DNA from: Devosia yakushimensis
Lineage (GTDB): Bacteria; Pseudomonadota; Alphaproteobacteria; Rhizobiales; Devosiaceae
Length of the DNA: 64,000 bases
NCBI RefSeq assembly: GCF_030159855.1
Contig: NZ_BSNG01000001.1
Location: 2,728,001-2,792,000 of the forward strand
Reading direction: 5' to 3'
This document shows, piece by piece, positions 17,205 to 24,612 of the stretch. Every line of letters begins with the position of its first letter. Positions within the stretch are counted from its first letter, which is position 1. Both the position numbers and the translations under genes were made by a program. The notes below the pieces were generated by a model, which saw only the letters and a list, made by a program, of their open reading frames with translations, searched no databases and was not told the DNA's origin.

Positions 17205-17573
17205 TCACCGCGCGCCCTCCGGTGGCATGTAGGACAGGCGATCAAAGGCAAGCGAGCTCTCGGCGATTTTCCCGTCGCGGAGCGTGAAGACCTCGCCGGC
17301 CAAGGTCTTATCGGTTACGGCGGTCTGGGGGTAATAGAAGAGGGCCACGCGGTCCTGATCGACGAAATGGGCCAGATCGACGGTGCCGGTCATCTGCGGC
17401 ACAAACCTGGCCAGATAGCCGCGGTATTGCTGCTTGCCCAACGATCCGTCGCCAGGCGTATGGCAGATGAAGTCATCGGCGAGCTGATCCATGGCGCCAT
17501 CGACGTCGCCCTTGGTCCATGCGTGATGGAACTTGAGTACCACGTCGAGCGGCGCTGAGTTTGGCTGTGTCAT
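17205..17573 (-). CDS. SnoaL/NTF2-like protein
   Basis: 122 residues with a cone-like fold pattern: VVLKFHHAWTKGDVDGAMDQLADDFICHTP (helix, then strand), QYRGYLARFVPQMTG, VALFYYPQTA, EVFTLRDGKIAESSLAFD. These are typical of nuclear-transport-factor-2/SnoaL-like ligand-binding or isomerase domains. It is the third gene of the arsR operon, after SRPBCC with a 30-bp gap. The substrate is unknown. Confidence 0.82.
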   Translation of the reverse strand: MTQPNSAPLDVVLKFHHAWTKGDVDGAMDQLADDFICHTPGDGSLGKQQYRGYLARFVPQMTGTVDLAHFVDQDRVALFYYPQTAVTDKTLAGEVFTLRDGKIAESSLAFDRLSYMPPEGAR

Positions 17574-17603
17574 GATAGTCTCCTCCTGCTGAAATGCTTG
17601 CGA

Positions 17604-18032
17604 TCAGACTGGCTGCCAATCGTCTGTTCCAAGGGTTGTTCCTGTTGAAACCATAGCCAATCGGGGCAGAAAATGAGCCCAACCACGCATGTGACCGGCG
17701 ACTTCCGTGTCCGGCAGACCGGTATGGCTGAGTTCGACCCGAGTGCCCGTAGCTGTGGGCGAGAGGGTAAAAGTCACGGTGGATGCACCCGGCGGCAGAG
17801 CCTGGCTGCCGGCCATGCCCCAGGTGAACGCGACACGGCGCGGTCTGTCGACTTCGATGTATCGGCCGCGGATGGCGTAACCTGCGATGTTCACCGCGAA
17901 GTCCCCGCCCGGCCTCGGGTCGAGCGCCGCATATTGCCCCATCCAGGCGGTCATGCCCTCATCAGTGACCAGAAAATCAAAAACAGATTCCGGGTCGGCC
18001 TCGATCTCAATCGAACTCTGATGCTCAGCCAT
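17604..18032 (-). CDS. SRPBCC (AHSA1/START-like) protein
   Basis: 142 residues. An Aha1-like hydrophobic-ligand fold: IEIEADPESVFDFLVTDEGMTAWMG at the start, DFAVNIAGYAIRGRYIEVDRPRRVAFTWG in the middle, VTFTLSPTATGTRVELSHTGLP, then a closing helix GWAHFLPRLAMVSTG. ArsR regulators are very often followed by such genes. Its start overlaps the arsR end by 8 nt. Confidence 0.88.
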   Translation of the reverse strand: MAEHQSSIEIEADPESVFDFLVTDEGMTAWMGQYAALDPRPGGDFAVNIAGYAIRGRYIEVDRPRRVAFTWGMAGSQALPPGASTVTFTLSPTATGTRVELSHTGLPDTEVAGHMRGWAHFLPRLAMVSTGTTLGTDDWQPV

Positions 18033-18366
18033 CTTTCCGGACCTTCGCCTCGACAGCCGCCTTCAAGGCATTGAGCTTGCTTGGCCAGAACTCGTTCAGG
18101 AAAGCCTGCACGGCGGCCAACCCATCGGTTTCGACAACGAAGAATTGCTGTTTACCAACCCGCGTGCTGCTGGCGAGCTTTGCCGCGCGCAGCACCTGGA
18201 GGTGATGCGAGGCCACCTGCTGGGACAGACCAAGCTCTGCTGCAATATCGTTGACCGATCGCGGACTAGCCCGAACGACGGACAAGATTGCGCGACGGTT
18301 GCGGTCGGCCACGGCGCGCAGCGCCCGATCCAATTCTTCGTCTTTTGTGGCTATGGCAGGCGTCAT
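18025..18366 (-). CDS. ArsR/SmtB-family transcriptional regulator
   Basis: 113 residues. The winged helix-turn-helix covers ~20-95: RALRAVADRNRRAILSVV, SVNDIAAELGLSQQVASHHLQ (recognition helix), and the wing STRVGKQQFFVVE. No CxC metal-binding motif is present, so it is probably not a metal sensor. ATG 18366 has AGAGGT just upstream. It heads the arsR-SRPBCC-SnoaL operon and faces the perfect palindrome at 18387-18408. Confidence 0.9.
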   Translation of the reverse strand: MTPAIATKDEELDRALRAVADRNRRAILSVVRASPRSVNDIAAELGLSQQVASHHLQVLRAAKLASSTRVGKQQFFVVETDGLAAVQAFLNEFWPSKLNALKAAVEAKVRKDG

Positions 18367-18386
18367 CGATACCTCTCGGCACCATT

Positions 18387-18408
18387 CATACAAATAGATA
18401 TTTGTATG
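18387..18408. promoter_or_regulatory. Putative ArsR operator, perfect palindrome
   Basis: CATACAAATA and TATTTGTATG are exact reverse complements separated by GA, giving a 22-nt palindrome 20 bp before the arsR start codon. It is AT-rich in an otherwise GC-rich region, as expected for an ArsR-family operator overlapping its own promoter. Confidence 0.75.
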
Positions 18409-18489
18409 TCAAGTGGGCACGAGATCGCTCAATCTACCTGCGTGTCAGGTCGGCGAAATTCGGCCCCTACCCTATCCCACCCCCAACCG

Positions 18490-18562
18490 CGCCTCCCTCG
18501 GACTCGACCCCGAGGGCCACTCTCAACCCGGCGCAAGCGGCGGAGAGCGCTGGCGTCGCAGA
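18490..18562 (+). repeat. Dispersed intergenic palindromic repeat, copy D (degenerate)
   Basis: It matches the left end and core of the family (CCTCCCTCGGACTCGACC, CAACCCGGCGCAAGCGGCGG) but the right inverted end is lost. It lies just upstream of the small kinase gene at 18586. Confidence 0.75.
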
Positions 18563-18585
18563 AGGCGATACAGCAGAATGCGCGC

Positions 18586-19137
18586 ATGAACGGATGCCTC
18601 ATTGTCACGGGAACGCCCGGCGCAGGAAAGTCTACCGTGTCGCGGCTCGTAGCTATGCGACTGGCGCGGTCGGCATGCATTGATGGAGATGCCATGGCGC
18701 AGTTGATGGTCAACGGACGAGCCAAACTGCTTGACGACACCGGAAACTGGAATCCCGGCCCTGAAGGCAAGCGTCAATTGCGGCTACGTATGATCAATGC
18801 CTGCTCAGTGGCGAACAATTTTGCCGAAGCCGGATTTACGCCGGTGCTCGATACGGTTGTCGAGACCCGCGAAGAACTGGAGTTTCTTGCAGCCCGGCTT
18901 GCGGCACGTCCCCTCATGCTCATCGTTCTTGCGCCGCCCTTGGAGGTTGCCCGGCATCGCAATGCGACGCGGCCAGAAAAGGATCGGGTGAGTTACGACT
19001 TTGCCCATACGGCAGCGAACATGCGCCGGGAGATCGGTGACCAGGGATGGTGGCTGGATACTGGTGCCCTAACTGCCGAGGATACCGCCGACGTTATCGT
19101 CGCCGAGGCCGCAAGGAAGGCCGCCATTAGTCTCTGA
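18586..19137 (+). CDS. AAA/P-loop kinase-like protein
   Basis: 183 residues. Walker A GTPGAGKST at 9-17, acidic position in CIDGDAM, then LDTVVETREELEFLAARLA and LIVLAPPLEVARHRNATRP, a typical kinase lid region. It resembles small nucleotide or metabolite kinases. The substrate is unknown. ATG 18586 follows the degenerate repeat copy directly, so its native promoter may have been altered or separated. Confidence 0.82.
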   Translation: MNGCLIVTGTPGAGKSTVSRLVAMRLARSACIDGDAMAQLMVNGRAKLLDDTGNWNPGPEGKRQLRLRMINACSVANNFAEAGFTPVLDTVVETREELEFLAARLAARPLMLIVLAPPLEVARHRNATRPEKDRVSYDFAHTAANMRREIGDQGWWLDTGALTAEDTADVIVAEAARKAAISL

Positions 19138-19157
19138 GCTGTCAGTTTCCGCGCCCC

Positions 19158-20483
19158 CTACGCCAGTGCCTCCAGAAACCGCATCGGCTGACCAATCGAC
19201 GGGGTCACCAATTCCCCCTGCCACATCACCGTCTTGCCGCGAACAATGGTGCCGACCGGCCAGCCGGTCACCGCCACGCCGTCATAGGGCGTCCAGCCAA
19301 CGCGGCTCTTGATCCATTGATTGGTGATCGTCTCGCGCCGCTTGAGGTCGACAATAGTGAAATCGGCATCATAGCCCACCGCGATCCGGCCCTTATTGGC
19401 AATGCCGAACAGGCGGTTGGGTCCATGGCTGGTCATATCCACAAACCGCGCCAAACTCAGCTTTCCCGCATTCACATGATCGAGCATGGTCGGCACCAGC
19501 GTCTGCACCCCCGTCATGCCCGAATGGGATTCGGGATAGGGATGGTCCTTTTCCTCGCGCGTATGGGGGGCGTGGTCGGAGCCCAGGATATCGGCGACGC
19601 CATTGGCAACGCCCTTCCATATGCCTTCGCGATGCACATGATCGCGCACCGGCGGGTTCATCTGGGCATAGGTGCCCAGCTTGGTGTAGGCCGTTTCGTC
19701 CAGCGTCAAATGATGCGGGGTGACCTCCACGCTGGCCACATCCTTGTGGCCGGCGAGATAATCGATCTCTTCCTTGGTCGAGATATGCAGCACGTGGATG
19801 CGCTTGCCGGTCTTGCGGGCGAGGTTCACCAGCCGCGTCGTGCAGCTCATCGCCACTTCGGGTGAGCGCCAGACGGGGTGGCTCGACGGGTCGCCCGGCA
19901 CGCGCAGATGCTTGCGCTGCTCGAGCATATATTCGTCTTCCGAATGGAACGCCGCGCGGCGCGAAATGGCGCGCAGAATGGCTTCCACGCCGTCGTCATC
20001 GGCCACCAGCAGGGAGCCGGTCGACGAGCCCATGAAGACCTTGACGCCGGCGCAGCCGGGCAGTTTTTCGAGCTCGGCCAATTGGCCGACATTTTCATGG
20101 GTGCCGCCGATATAGAAGGCGAAGTCGCAATGCATGCGATTGGTGCCCGCGGCGATCTTGGCCTCGAAGGTTTCCCGGCTGGTGGTCAGCGGGTTGGTAT
20201 TGGGCATTTCGAACACGCCCGTTACCCCGCCCATGACGGCCGAGAGCGAGCCCGATTCGAGATCTTCCTTGTGAGTCAGGCCGGGTTCGCGGAAATGCAC
20301 CTGCGTATCGATGACGCCGGGCAGGATGTGGAGACCCTTGCAGTCGACGATCTCGTCGGCGGTGTCCCCTGCCAAAGCTCCCAGCGCCGCAATCCTTCCA
20401 CCGCGCACACCGATATCGGCCAGCCCTTCGCCATCCTGGTTGACCACAGTGGCGTTCTTGAAAATCGTGTCGTAGTGCGCCAT
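19158..20483 (-). CDS. pyrC: Dihydroorotase, class I
   Basis: 441 residues. An amidohydrolase for pyrimidine synthesis. Metal motif DTQVHFREPG (HxH, ~61-70), ENVGQ and GVKVFMGSSTG (Lys likely carboxylated, ~150), then SEDEYM and HVLHISTKEE, and GSDHAPHTREEKD near residue 305. No transcarbamylase gene is beside it. Convergence with the small kinase leaves a 20-bp gap. Confidence 0.93.
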   Translation of the reverse strand: MAHYDTIFKNATVVNQDGEGLADIGVRGGRIAALGALAGDTADEIVDCKGLHILPGVIDTQVHFREPGLTHKEDLESGSLSAVMGGVTGVFEMPNTNPLTTSRETFEAKIAAGTNRMHCDFAFYIGGTHENVGQLAELEKLPGCAGVKVFMGSSTGSLLVADDDGVEAILRAISRRAAFHSEDEYMLEQRKHLRVPGDPSSHPVWRSPEVAMSCTTRLVNLARKTGKRIHVLHISTKEEIDYLAGHKDVASVEVTPHHLTLDETAYTKLGTYAQMNPPVRDHVHREGIWKGVANGVADILGSDHAPHTREEKDHPYPESHSGMTGVQTLVPTMLDHVNAGKLSLARFVDMTSHGPNRLFGIANKGRIAVGYDADFTIVDLKRRETITNQWIKSRVGWTPYDGVAVTGWPVGTIVRGKTVMWQGELVTPSIGQPMRFLEALA

Positions 20484-20552
20484 GTCTCTGATCCCGCCGA
20501 TGGTTGGTTGCGTTTTGGTTCTAAAAGGTCGCGGCCTTGCCTGTCCATCCCA

Positions 20553-20590
20553 TCACCGGGTCATTCCCGCGAAGCGGGAACCTCTGTTTG
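20553..20590 (+). repeat. GCGAAGCGGGAACCTC repeat unit
   Basis: A short inverted unit, CATTCCCGCGAAGCGGGAACCTC-like (written here as CCCGCGAAGCGGGAACCTC), is followed by TGTTTGGAGCG. It matches the unit at 17021-17060 and lies between pyrC and ygfZ, just before the ygfZ start. Confidence 0.75.
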
Positions 20591-20599
20591 GAGCGTCCG

Positions 20600-21430
20600 A
20601 TGACCATCATTTTGCGTGCCGACCGCGCCGTTTTCCGTTTCTCGGGCCCGGATGCGCATCGCCTGGTCAATGATGTCGTGACCGGCATCATGCCCGCTTC
20701 CGCTGAAGCGCCCGCCGGCCTTTGGGCCCTGCTGTCCCCTCAGGGCAAGATTCTTGCCGAGGGACTGGCTGGCTGGTTCGAGGATGCGCTCTGGCTCGAT
20801 GTCCATCTCTCCGTGGCCGACGACTTCTTCAAGCGCATGAAGATGTATCGCCTGCGCGCCAAGGTCGAGATCGACGATCTGCGGGAAAGCCATCGCGTCG
20901 GCTTTTCCAGCGACGCCCCGCTTTCCGGTATCGCGCACAAGGACCGGCTGGGCGCCGTCACCCTGGGGTACCGCGTGATCGCCCCGGTTGAGGCCGCAAG
21001 CGCCTGGTCGGCAGACGAGACGCCCTATCATCTTGCCCGCATTGCCTCGGGCATCCTGCACCAGGGCAATGACTTCCCCGCCAATGACGCCTTCGCCCAT
21101 GATCTCGGCATGGACATCCTCGAAGGGATCGATTTCGTCAAAGGCTGCTATGTCGGCCAGGAAGTCGTCTCCCGCATGAAGCATCGCGGCACCGCCCGGC
21201 GCCGGCCGGTAATCGTCTCCGGCGTGGATGCACCCTCCGGCACTGCCGTCACCGCCGGCGGAAGGGAGGCAGGCAATGTCGGTCAGGTGGTCGATGGCCA
21301 GGCCGTCGCCATTCTCCGGCTCGACCGCATCGCCGATCCTGCTGGGGTCACCGTGGATGGCAAGCCGGTTGCCGTCGCGCTTCCCGATTGGGCGACCTAT
21401 CAATTCGGCGAGACGGCGTCGGACGAGTAG
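20600..21430 (+). CDS. ygfZ: Folate-binding YgfZ/GcvT-like protein (IbaG/Iba57 type)
   Basis: 276 residues. It belongs to the GcvT superfamily and helps assemble or repair Fe-S enzymes in a folate-dependent way. The signature KGCYVGQEVVSRMKHRG is present (from ~181) with the conserved Cys183. The ATG at 20600 gives the usual N-terminus (MTIILRADRAVFRFSGPDA). Divergent from pyrC. Confidence 0.93.
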   Translation: MTIILRADRAVFRFSGPDAHRLVNDVVTGIMPASAEAPAGLWALLSPQGKILAEGLAGWFEDALWLDVHLSVADDFFKRMKMYRLRAKVEIDDLRESHRVGFSSDAPLSGIAHKDRLGAVTLGYRVIAPVEAASAWSADETPYHLARIASGILHQGNDFPANDAFAHDLGMDILEGIDFVKGCYVGQEVVSRMKHRGTARRRPVIVSGVDAPSGTAVTAGGREAGNVGQVVDGQAVAILRLDRIADPAGVTVDGKPVAVALPDWATYQFGETASDE

Positions 21431-21458
21431 CGCTTGTTGGCGAATCGAGCCGCCAAGG

Positions 21459-21473
21459 TTAACAGTCTGCTAA
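21459..21473. promoter_or_regulatory. CtrA-like box
   Basis: TTAA-N7-CTAA, one base away from the TTAA-N7-TTAA consensus of the cell-cycle regulator CtrA. It lies 25 bp before the HD-domain gene start. The same form occurs before ccrM at 54248. Confidence 0.4.
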
Positions 21474-21497
21474 CTCATCGTGGCTTTTCGGGGCATC

Positions 21498-22100
21498 ATG
21501 GCACGCGCTAGTGGACGCGCCTGGCAACGCATGTTGTCCGGGCGCCGGCTCGATATTCTCGATCCCTCGCCGATGGATGTCGAGCTCTCCGACATTGCTC
21601 ACGGCCTCGCCCGCGTGGCCCGCTGGAACGGGCAAACGCTTGGCGACTATCCCTTTTCCGTCGCCCAGCATTCCGTTCTGGTGCTGGAATTGTTCAGGGC
21701 TCACATCCCCGATTGCGACGCCGCCGCGCAACTTCAGGCCCTGCTGCACGACGCTCCCGAATATGTCATGGGCGACATTATTTCCCCCTTCAAAGCGGCC
21801 ATGGGCGGCAATTACAAGGACGTGGAAAACCGTTTATTGTCAGCGATTTACCTGCGTTTCTCGCTTCCCGCCACGCAGACCGCAGCCCTTGCCAAGCAGA
21901 TCAAGAAAGCCGACCGGGAAGCCGCATTCTTCGAAGCCATCCACCTGGCCGGCTTCGAAGATGGCGAGGCGCGAAAGCTCTTTGGCGAGCCCAGCCTGCC
22001 GGCCTTTGATGTCGAGGCCTTTGATCGCCTGATCCGCCCCTGGCCGACCCGCGAAGCCCATGACCGGTTTGTTGCCGCCTTCGAGGCGATCTCCCTCTAA
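21498..22100 (+). CDS. HD-domain hydrolase (YfbR-like)
   Basis: 200 residues. HD-type metal residues: HSVLVLELF after SVAQ, LLHDAPEYVMGDI (His-Asp pair, ~86), and a later Asp in KKADREAAFF. Relatives are 5'-nucleotidases acting on deoxynucleoside monophosphates. ATG 21498 with GGGG upstream gives the conserved N-terminus (ASGRAWQRMLSGRRLDI). A GTG at 21480 is the alternative. Confidence 0.87.
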   Translation: MARASGRAWQRMLSGRRLDILDPSPMDVELSDIAHGLARVARWNGQTLGDYPFSVAQHSVLVLELFRAHIPDCDAAAQLQALLHDAPEYVMGDIISPFKAAMGGNYKDVENRLLSAIYLRFSLPATQTAALAKQIKKADREAAFFEAIHLAGFEDGEARKLFGEPSLPAFDVEAFDRLIRPWPTREAHDRFVAAFEAISL

Positions 22101-22211
22101 GCCCGGTGGATATTAACCCTAACAAGGGATGAATTTTGCCTCGCGCCGCCCGTCGTGGTTACTGAAGCATTAACAGAACATCGCCACGCGCTTCATTTCG
22201 GGACGGAAATC

Positions 22212-22730
22212 ATGGACTTGCCAGATCGTCATATGTTGCTGGGTATGGCGCTCGGCGCCGTCTGCGCCACGGTTCTGGCGGCTATCGGGCCGGGTTTTGT
22301 GGTCAAGGCGTTCGGCGATGAATTCGCGGCGCCGGGCTTTGATCCCTCGCAATTGGTCAAGTTCGAAGGCACCAATTACATCGTCCAGCATGAAGACTGG
22401 GTCGACACGACCCCGCTCGCGACCACCCGCGTCAAGAAGATCGAGATGGGCAAGGTGTCCTATGTCGACGTCACCACCACCGCGACCGGCACCTATTCGA
22501 CCGATGCGATGTTTTCCAACCACATCCAATATCCGGGCGTTTCAGTGGAAGCAGCGCCTTGGCCCCACAACAGAAACCGCAACCGCTTTTCCTATTGGAG
22601 CAATGGCGGTTGGTCTTCGTTCAGCAGCCAGCCCGGCAATTCCTGGTATTATCTCAATACCGGGGCAATCTCGCTCGCCAAGCTGGGCGAGGTCATCTGC
22701 ATCAGCACAGCCACGATCAGCGTCTGCTGA
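22212..22730 (+). CDS. Membrane-anchored or secreted protein of unknown function
   Basis: 172 residues from ATG 22212. One hydrophobic segment (~8-35) is followed by a soluble region rich in Thr/Ser and aromatic residues (WVDTTPLATTRVKKIEMGK, WPHNRNRNRFSYWS, SWYYLNTG). No domain recognised. It ends exactly where the convergent sleB-like gene ends, with no gap. Confidence 0.65.
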   Translation: MDLPDRHMLLGMALGAVCATVLAAIGPGFVVKAFGDEFAAPGFDPSQLVKFEGTNYIVQHEDWVDTTPLATTRVKKIEMGKVSYVDVTTTATGTYSTDAMFSNHIQYPGVSVEAAPWPHNRNRNRFSYWSNGGWSSFSSQPGNSWYYLNTGAISLAKLGEVICISTATISVC

Positions 22731-23807
22731 TCAGCCAAACAGCCAGCCGCGCTTGAACTTATAGAAGACGTGCAGCCCGATCTGGGTCACCTTCTGCATG
22801 CGCGGAGCCCAGGCAGGGCGCACATAGGTCGCATGGTAGTGGGTCGCATCGCCCACTTCGGTCAGATAGAGCTCGCCATCGGTGAAGCGTTTGGCGATGT
22901 CTTCTGCCTGCGCCCAGGATTTCTGGTCGTTGACGACCTCGGGAATACCATCGCAGGCAAAGGAGAACTGGCAGGAATTGCGCCGGTGCTGGTTCTGGAA
23001 CACCACGCCGCAAATGGTATCGGGATAGCGGTGATCCTTGACGCGGTTGAGTACGACCTGGGCGACGGCAACCTGGCCGCGATAGGCCTCGCCCCGCGCC
23101 TCGAAATAGATCGCCGTGGCCAGGCACCAAAGTTCCTTGGTGGAAACCTGCATGGCCGCGCCTTCAGAAAAACCGCCGGTGACCGGTGCATTGGCGCGGG
23201 CATAGGCCAATTGCTCGGAAGCAACTGCCGGAAGCGGATTGACAGCCGCCGGCGCCAGGGCACCGCCGGCAAAGGGGGCAATCCCGGCAATGGCATCAAG
23301 AGCGGCAGCCGCGTTGGGATTGATCGCTGCCACGGACATGCGCGGCCCATCTTCCACATCGCCCGTGCCCTGCCCGACATCGGCAAGCCGGGACTGGCCC
23401 AGATCGGTCGGATCGGGAGGCGGGGAACGGAGCGCGGCGAGGCGCATGCGCACTTCTTCAAAGCCGCGGGAAAGCGCTAGCGCATCGACTGGAGGGCGGA
23501 CGCGATCGGTCTTTTCGGCACGGTTTGGGCCGGTAAAGCTGGCCGTGTCGAAGAGATGGTCGACCGACCCGGTGATGACGGCATCGGTGCCGGTATAGGA
23601 AAGGCTGGCTTCGACGAGCTTGACGGCAGGCCGCCCCAAATCTCCGAGGGGATCACCAGCCGGACCGAAGGCGCCGCCGGTGAGGCCGGCATAGCTCAGG
23701 GTACCAAACACCCCCAAGGCCAAAAGCTTGGCAAAGGGACGCCCCCGACGAACCGCTCTGGCCGGGCGCGAACGCACCACGGGCCGGTGTGGACTGGCCA
23801 TCAACAC
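22731..23807 (-). CDS. Cell wall hydrolase, SleB family
   Basis: 358 residues. The N-terminal basic stretch and hydrophobic segment (~25-50) look like an anchor. A low-complexity Pro/Ala region follows to ~220. The C-terminal Hydrolase_2 (SleB/CwlJ) domain (~225-345) has the catalytic Glu in AIYFEARGE, then VLNRVKDHRYPDTICGVVFQ, CQFSFACDG and the end motif DATHYHATYVRPAWA. These hydrolases trim peptidoglycan. Homologs are common in alphaproteobacteria without sporulation. Confidence 0.88.
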   Translation of the reverse strand: MLMASPHRPVVRSRPARAVRRGRPFAKLLALGVFGTLSYAGLTGGAFGPAGDPLGDLGRPAVKLVEASLSYTGTDAVITGSVDHLFDTASFTGPNRAEKTDRVRPPVDALALSRGFEEVRMRLAALRSPPPDPTDLGQSRLADVGQGTGDVEDGPRMSVAAINPNAAAALDAIAGIAPFAGGALAPAAVNPLPAVASEQLAYARANAPVTGGFSEGAAMQVSTKELWCLATAIYFEARGEAYRGQVAVAQVVLNRVKDHRYPDTICGVVFQNQHRRNSCQFSFACDGIPEVVNDQKSWAQAEDIAKRFTDGELYLTEVGDATHYHATYVRPAWAPRMQKVTQIGLHVFYKFKRGWLFG

Positions 23808-23979
23808 TACTCAACGCTACGCAACAAAACTACTGATCGGCGAAAGTGACGCTAAAATGCCGACAACAGAAGTTATCGCTTATTAGGGTTAGCGGCGCGT
23901 AAACGGCCAATCAGGCACGCAAAAGGTCTTCGCGTGGCCGTTATCCGGCCAAAATATGAGTGGCTGATTTGTCGCAGGA

Positions 23980-24534
23980 CTAGTCGCAGGCGGCCCGGAC
24001 GGGGGCGACCTGCTGGGCAAAACTGTCGATCCTGAAGCGCACCGACAACGAGCGCGAATTGGCCGGCGTCACCCGGGCAGTCAGGTTGGTAGCGCCAGCC
24101 AGACCATCAAGGAAAGCCGCGGCCTCCCGGCTGTTATTGATCAGAATGGCGGTATTGCTGGCATTGACGGGCAAGGTCCGGCTGCGCGCGGCCTGCAGAT
24201 CATATTGCAGCGTCAGCCCCGCATCATTGCCCAGGGCCGACATGGTATTGCCGGCGAAATAGAAGGCCACGCTCAAAAGACCGGCTTCGCAAGCCACCGT
24301 TATCGTCGCCGGGGCCCGCCCGCTGGGGCGCGCCGGGATGAGTTGCTCGGATTCCAGCACCACGCTTATTCCCGCCGCGCTTGATGTCGCAGCGCGGAAA
24401 ACGCCGTCATAGCAGGCCAGGCGCTCGACATCGCCCGCAATGGCAGCGCATTGCTCGCCGCCCGTCTGGGCAAAGGCCTGAGGCGTGGTTGCAAGAAACA
24501 ATGGCAGCAGCGCCAGAACCGGCAAAGATTTCAA
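23980..24534 (-). CDS. Secreted protein with VasI-like N-terminus
   Basis: 184 residues with a signal peptide (1-22, cut near AFA-Q). Then the short motif CAAIAGDVERLACYDGVF, as in VasI and many small periplasmic alphaproteobacterial proteins. A beta-rich region follows (SGRAPATITVACEAGLLSVAFYFAG). There is no type VI secretion cluster here, so a T6SS role should not be assumed. Confidence 0.65.
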   Translation of the reverse strand: MKSLPVLALLPLFLATTPQAFAQTGGEQCAAIAGDVERLACYDGVFRAATSSAAGISVVLESEQLIPARPSGRAPATITVACEAGLLSVAFYFAGNTMSALGNDAGLTLQYDLQAARSRTLPVNASNTAILINNSREAAAFLDGLAGATNLTARVTPANSRSLSVRFRIDSFAQQVAPVRAACD

Positions 24535-24612
24535 TTGGTCGTCCCGTCCCAGGTGACCGGTCGATTGGCGCCGGCCTTCATTGCCCCTTATATGGGGATT
24601 GGCATACGCTAT

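Noticed and set aside
23980..24534. Type VI secretion component
   Set aside because: The short CxxxxxxVERLACYD motif resembles VasI, but no T6SS gene is in the window and the motif is common in small periplasmic proteins.
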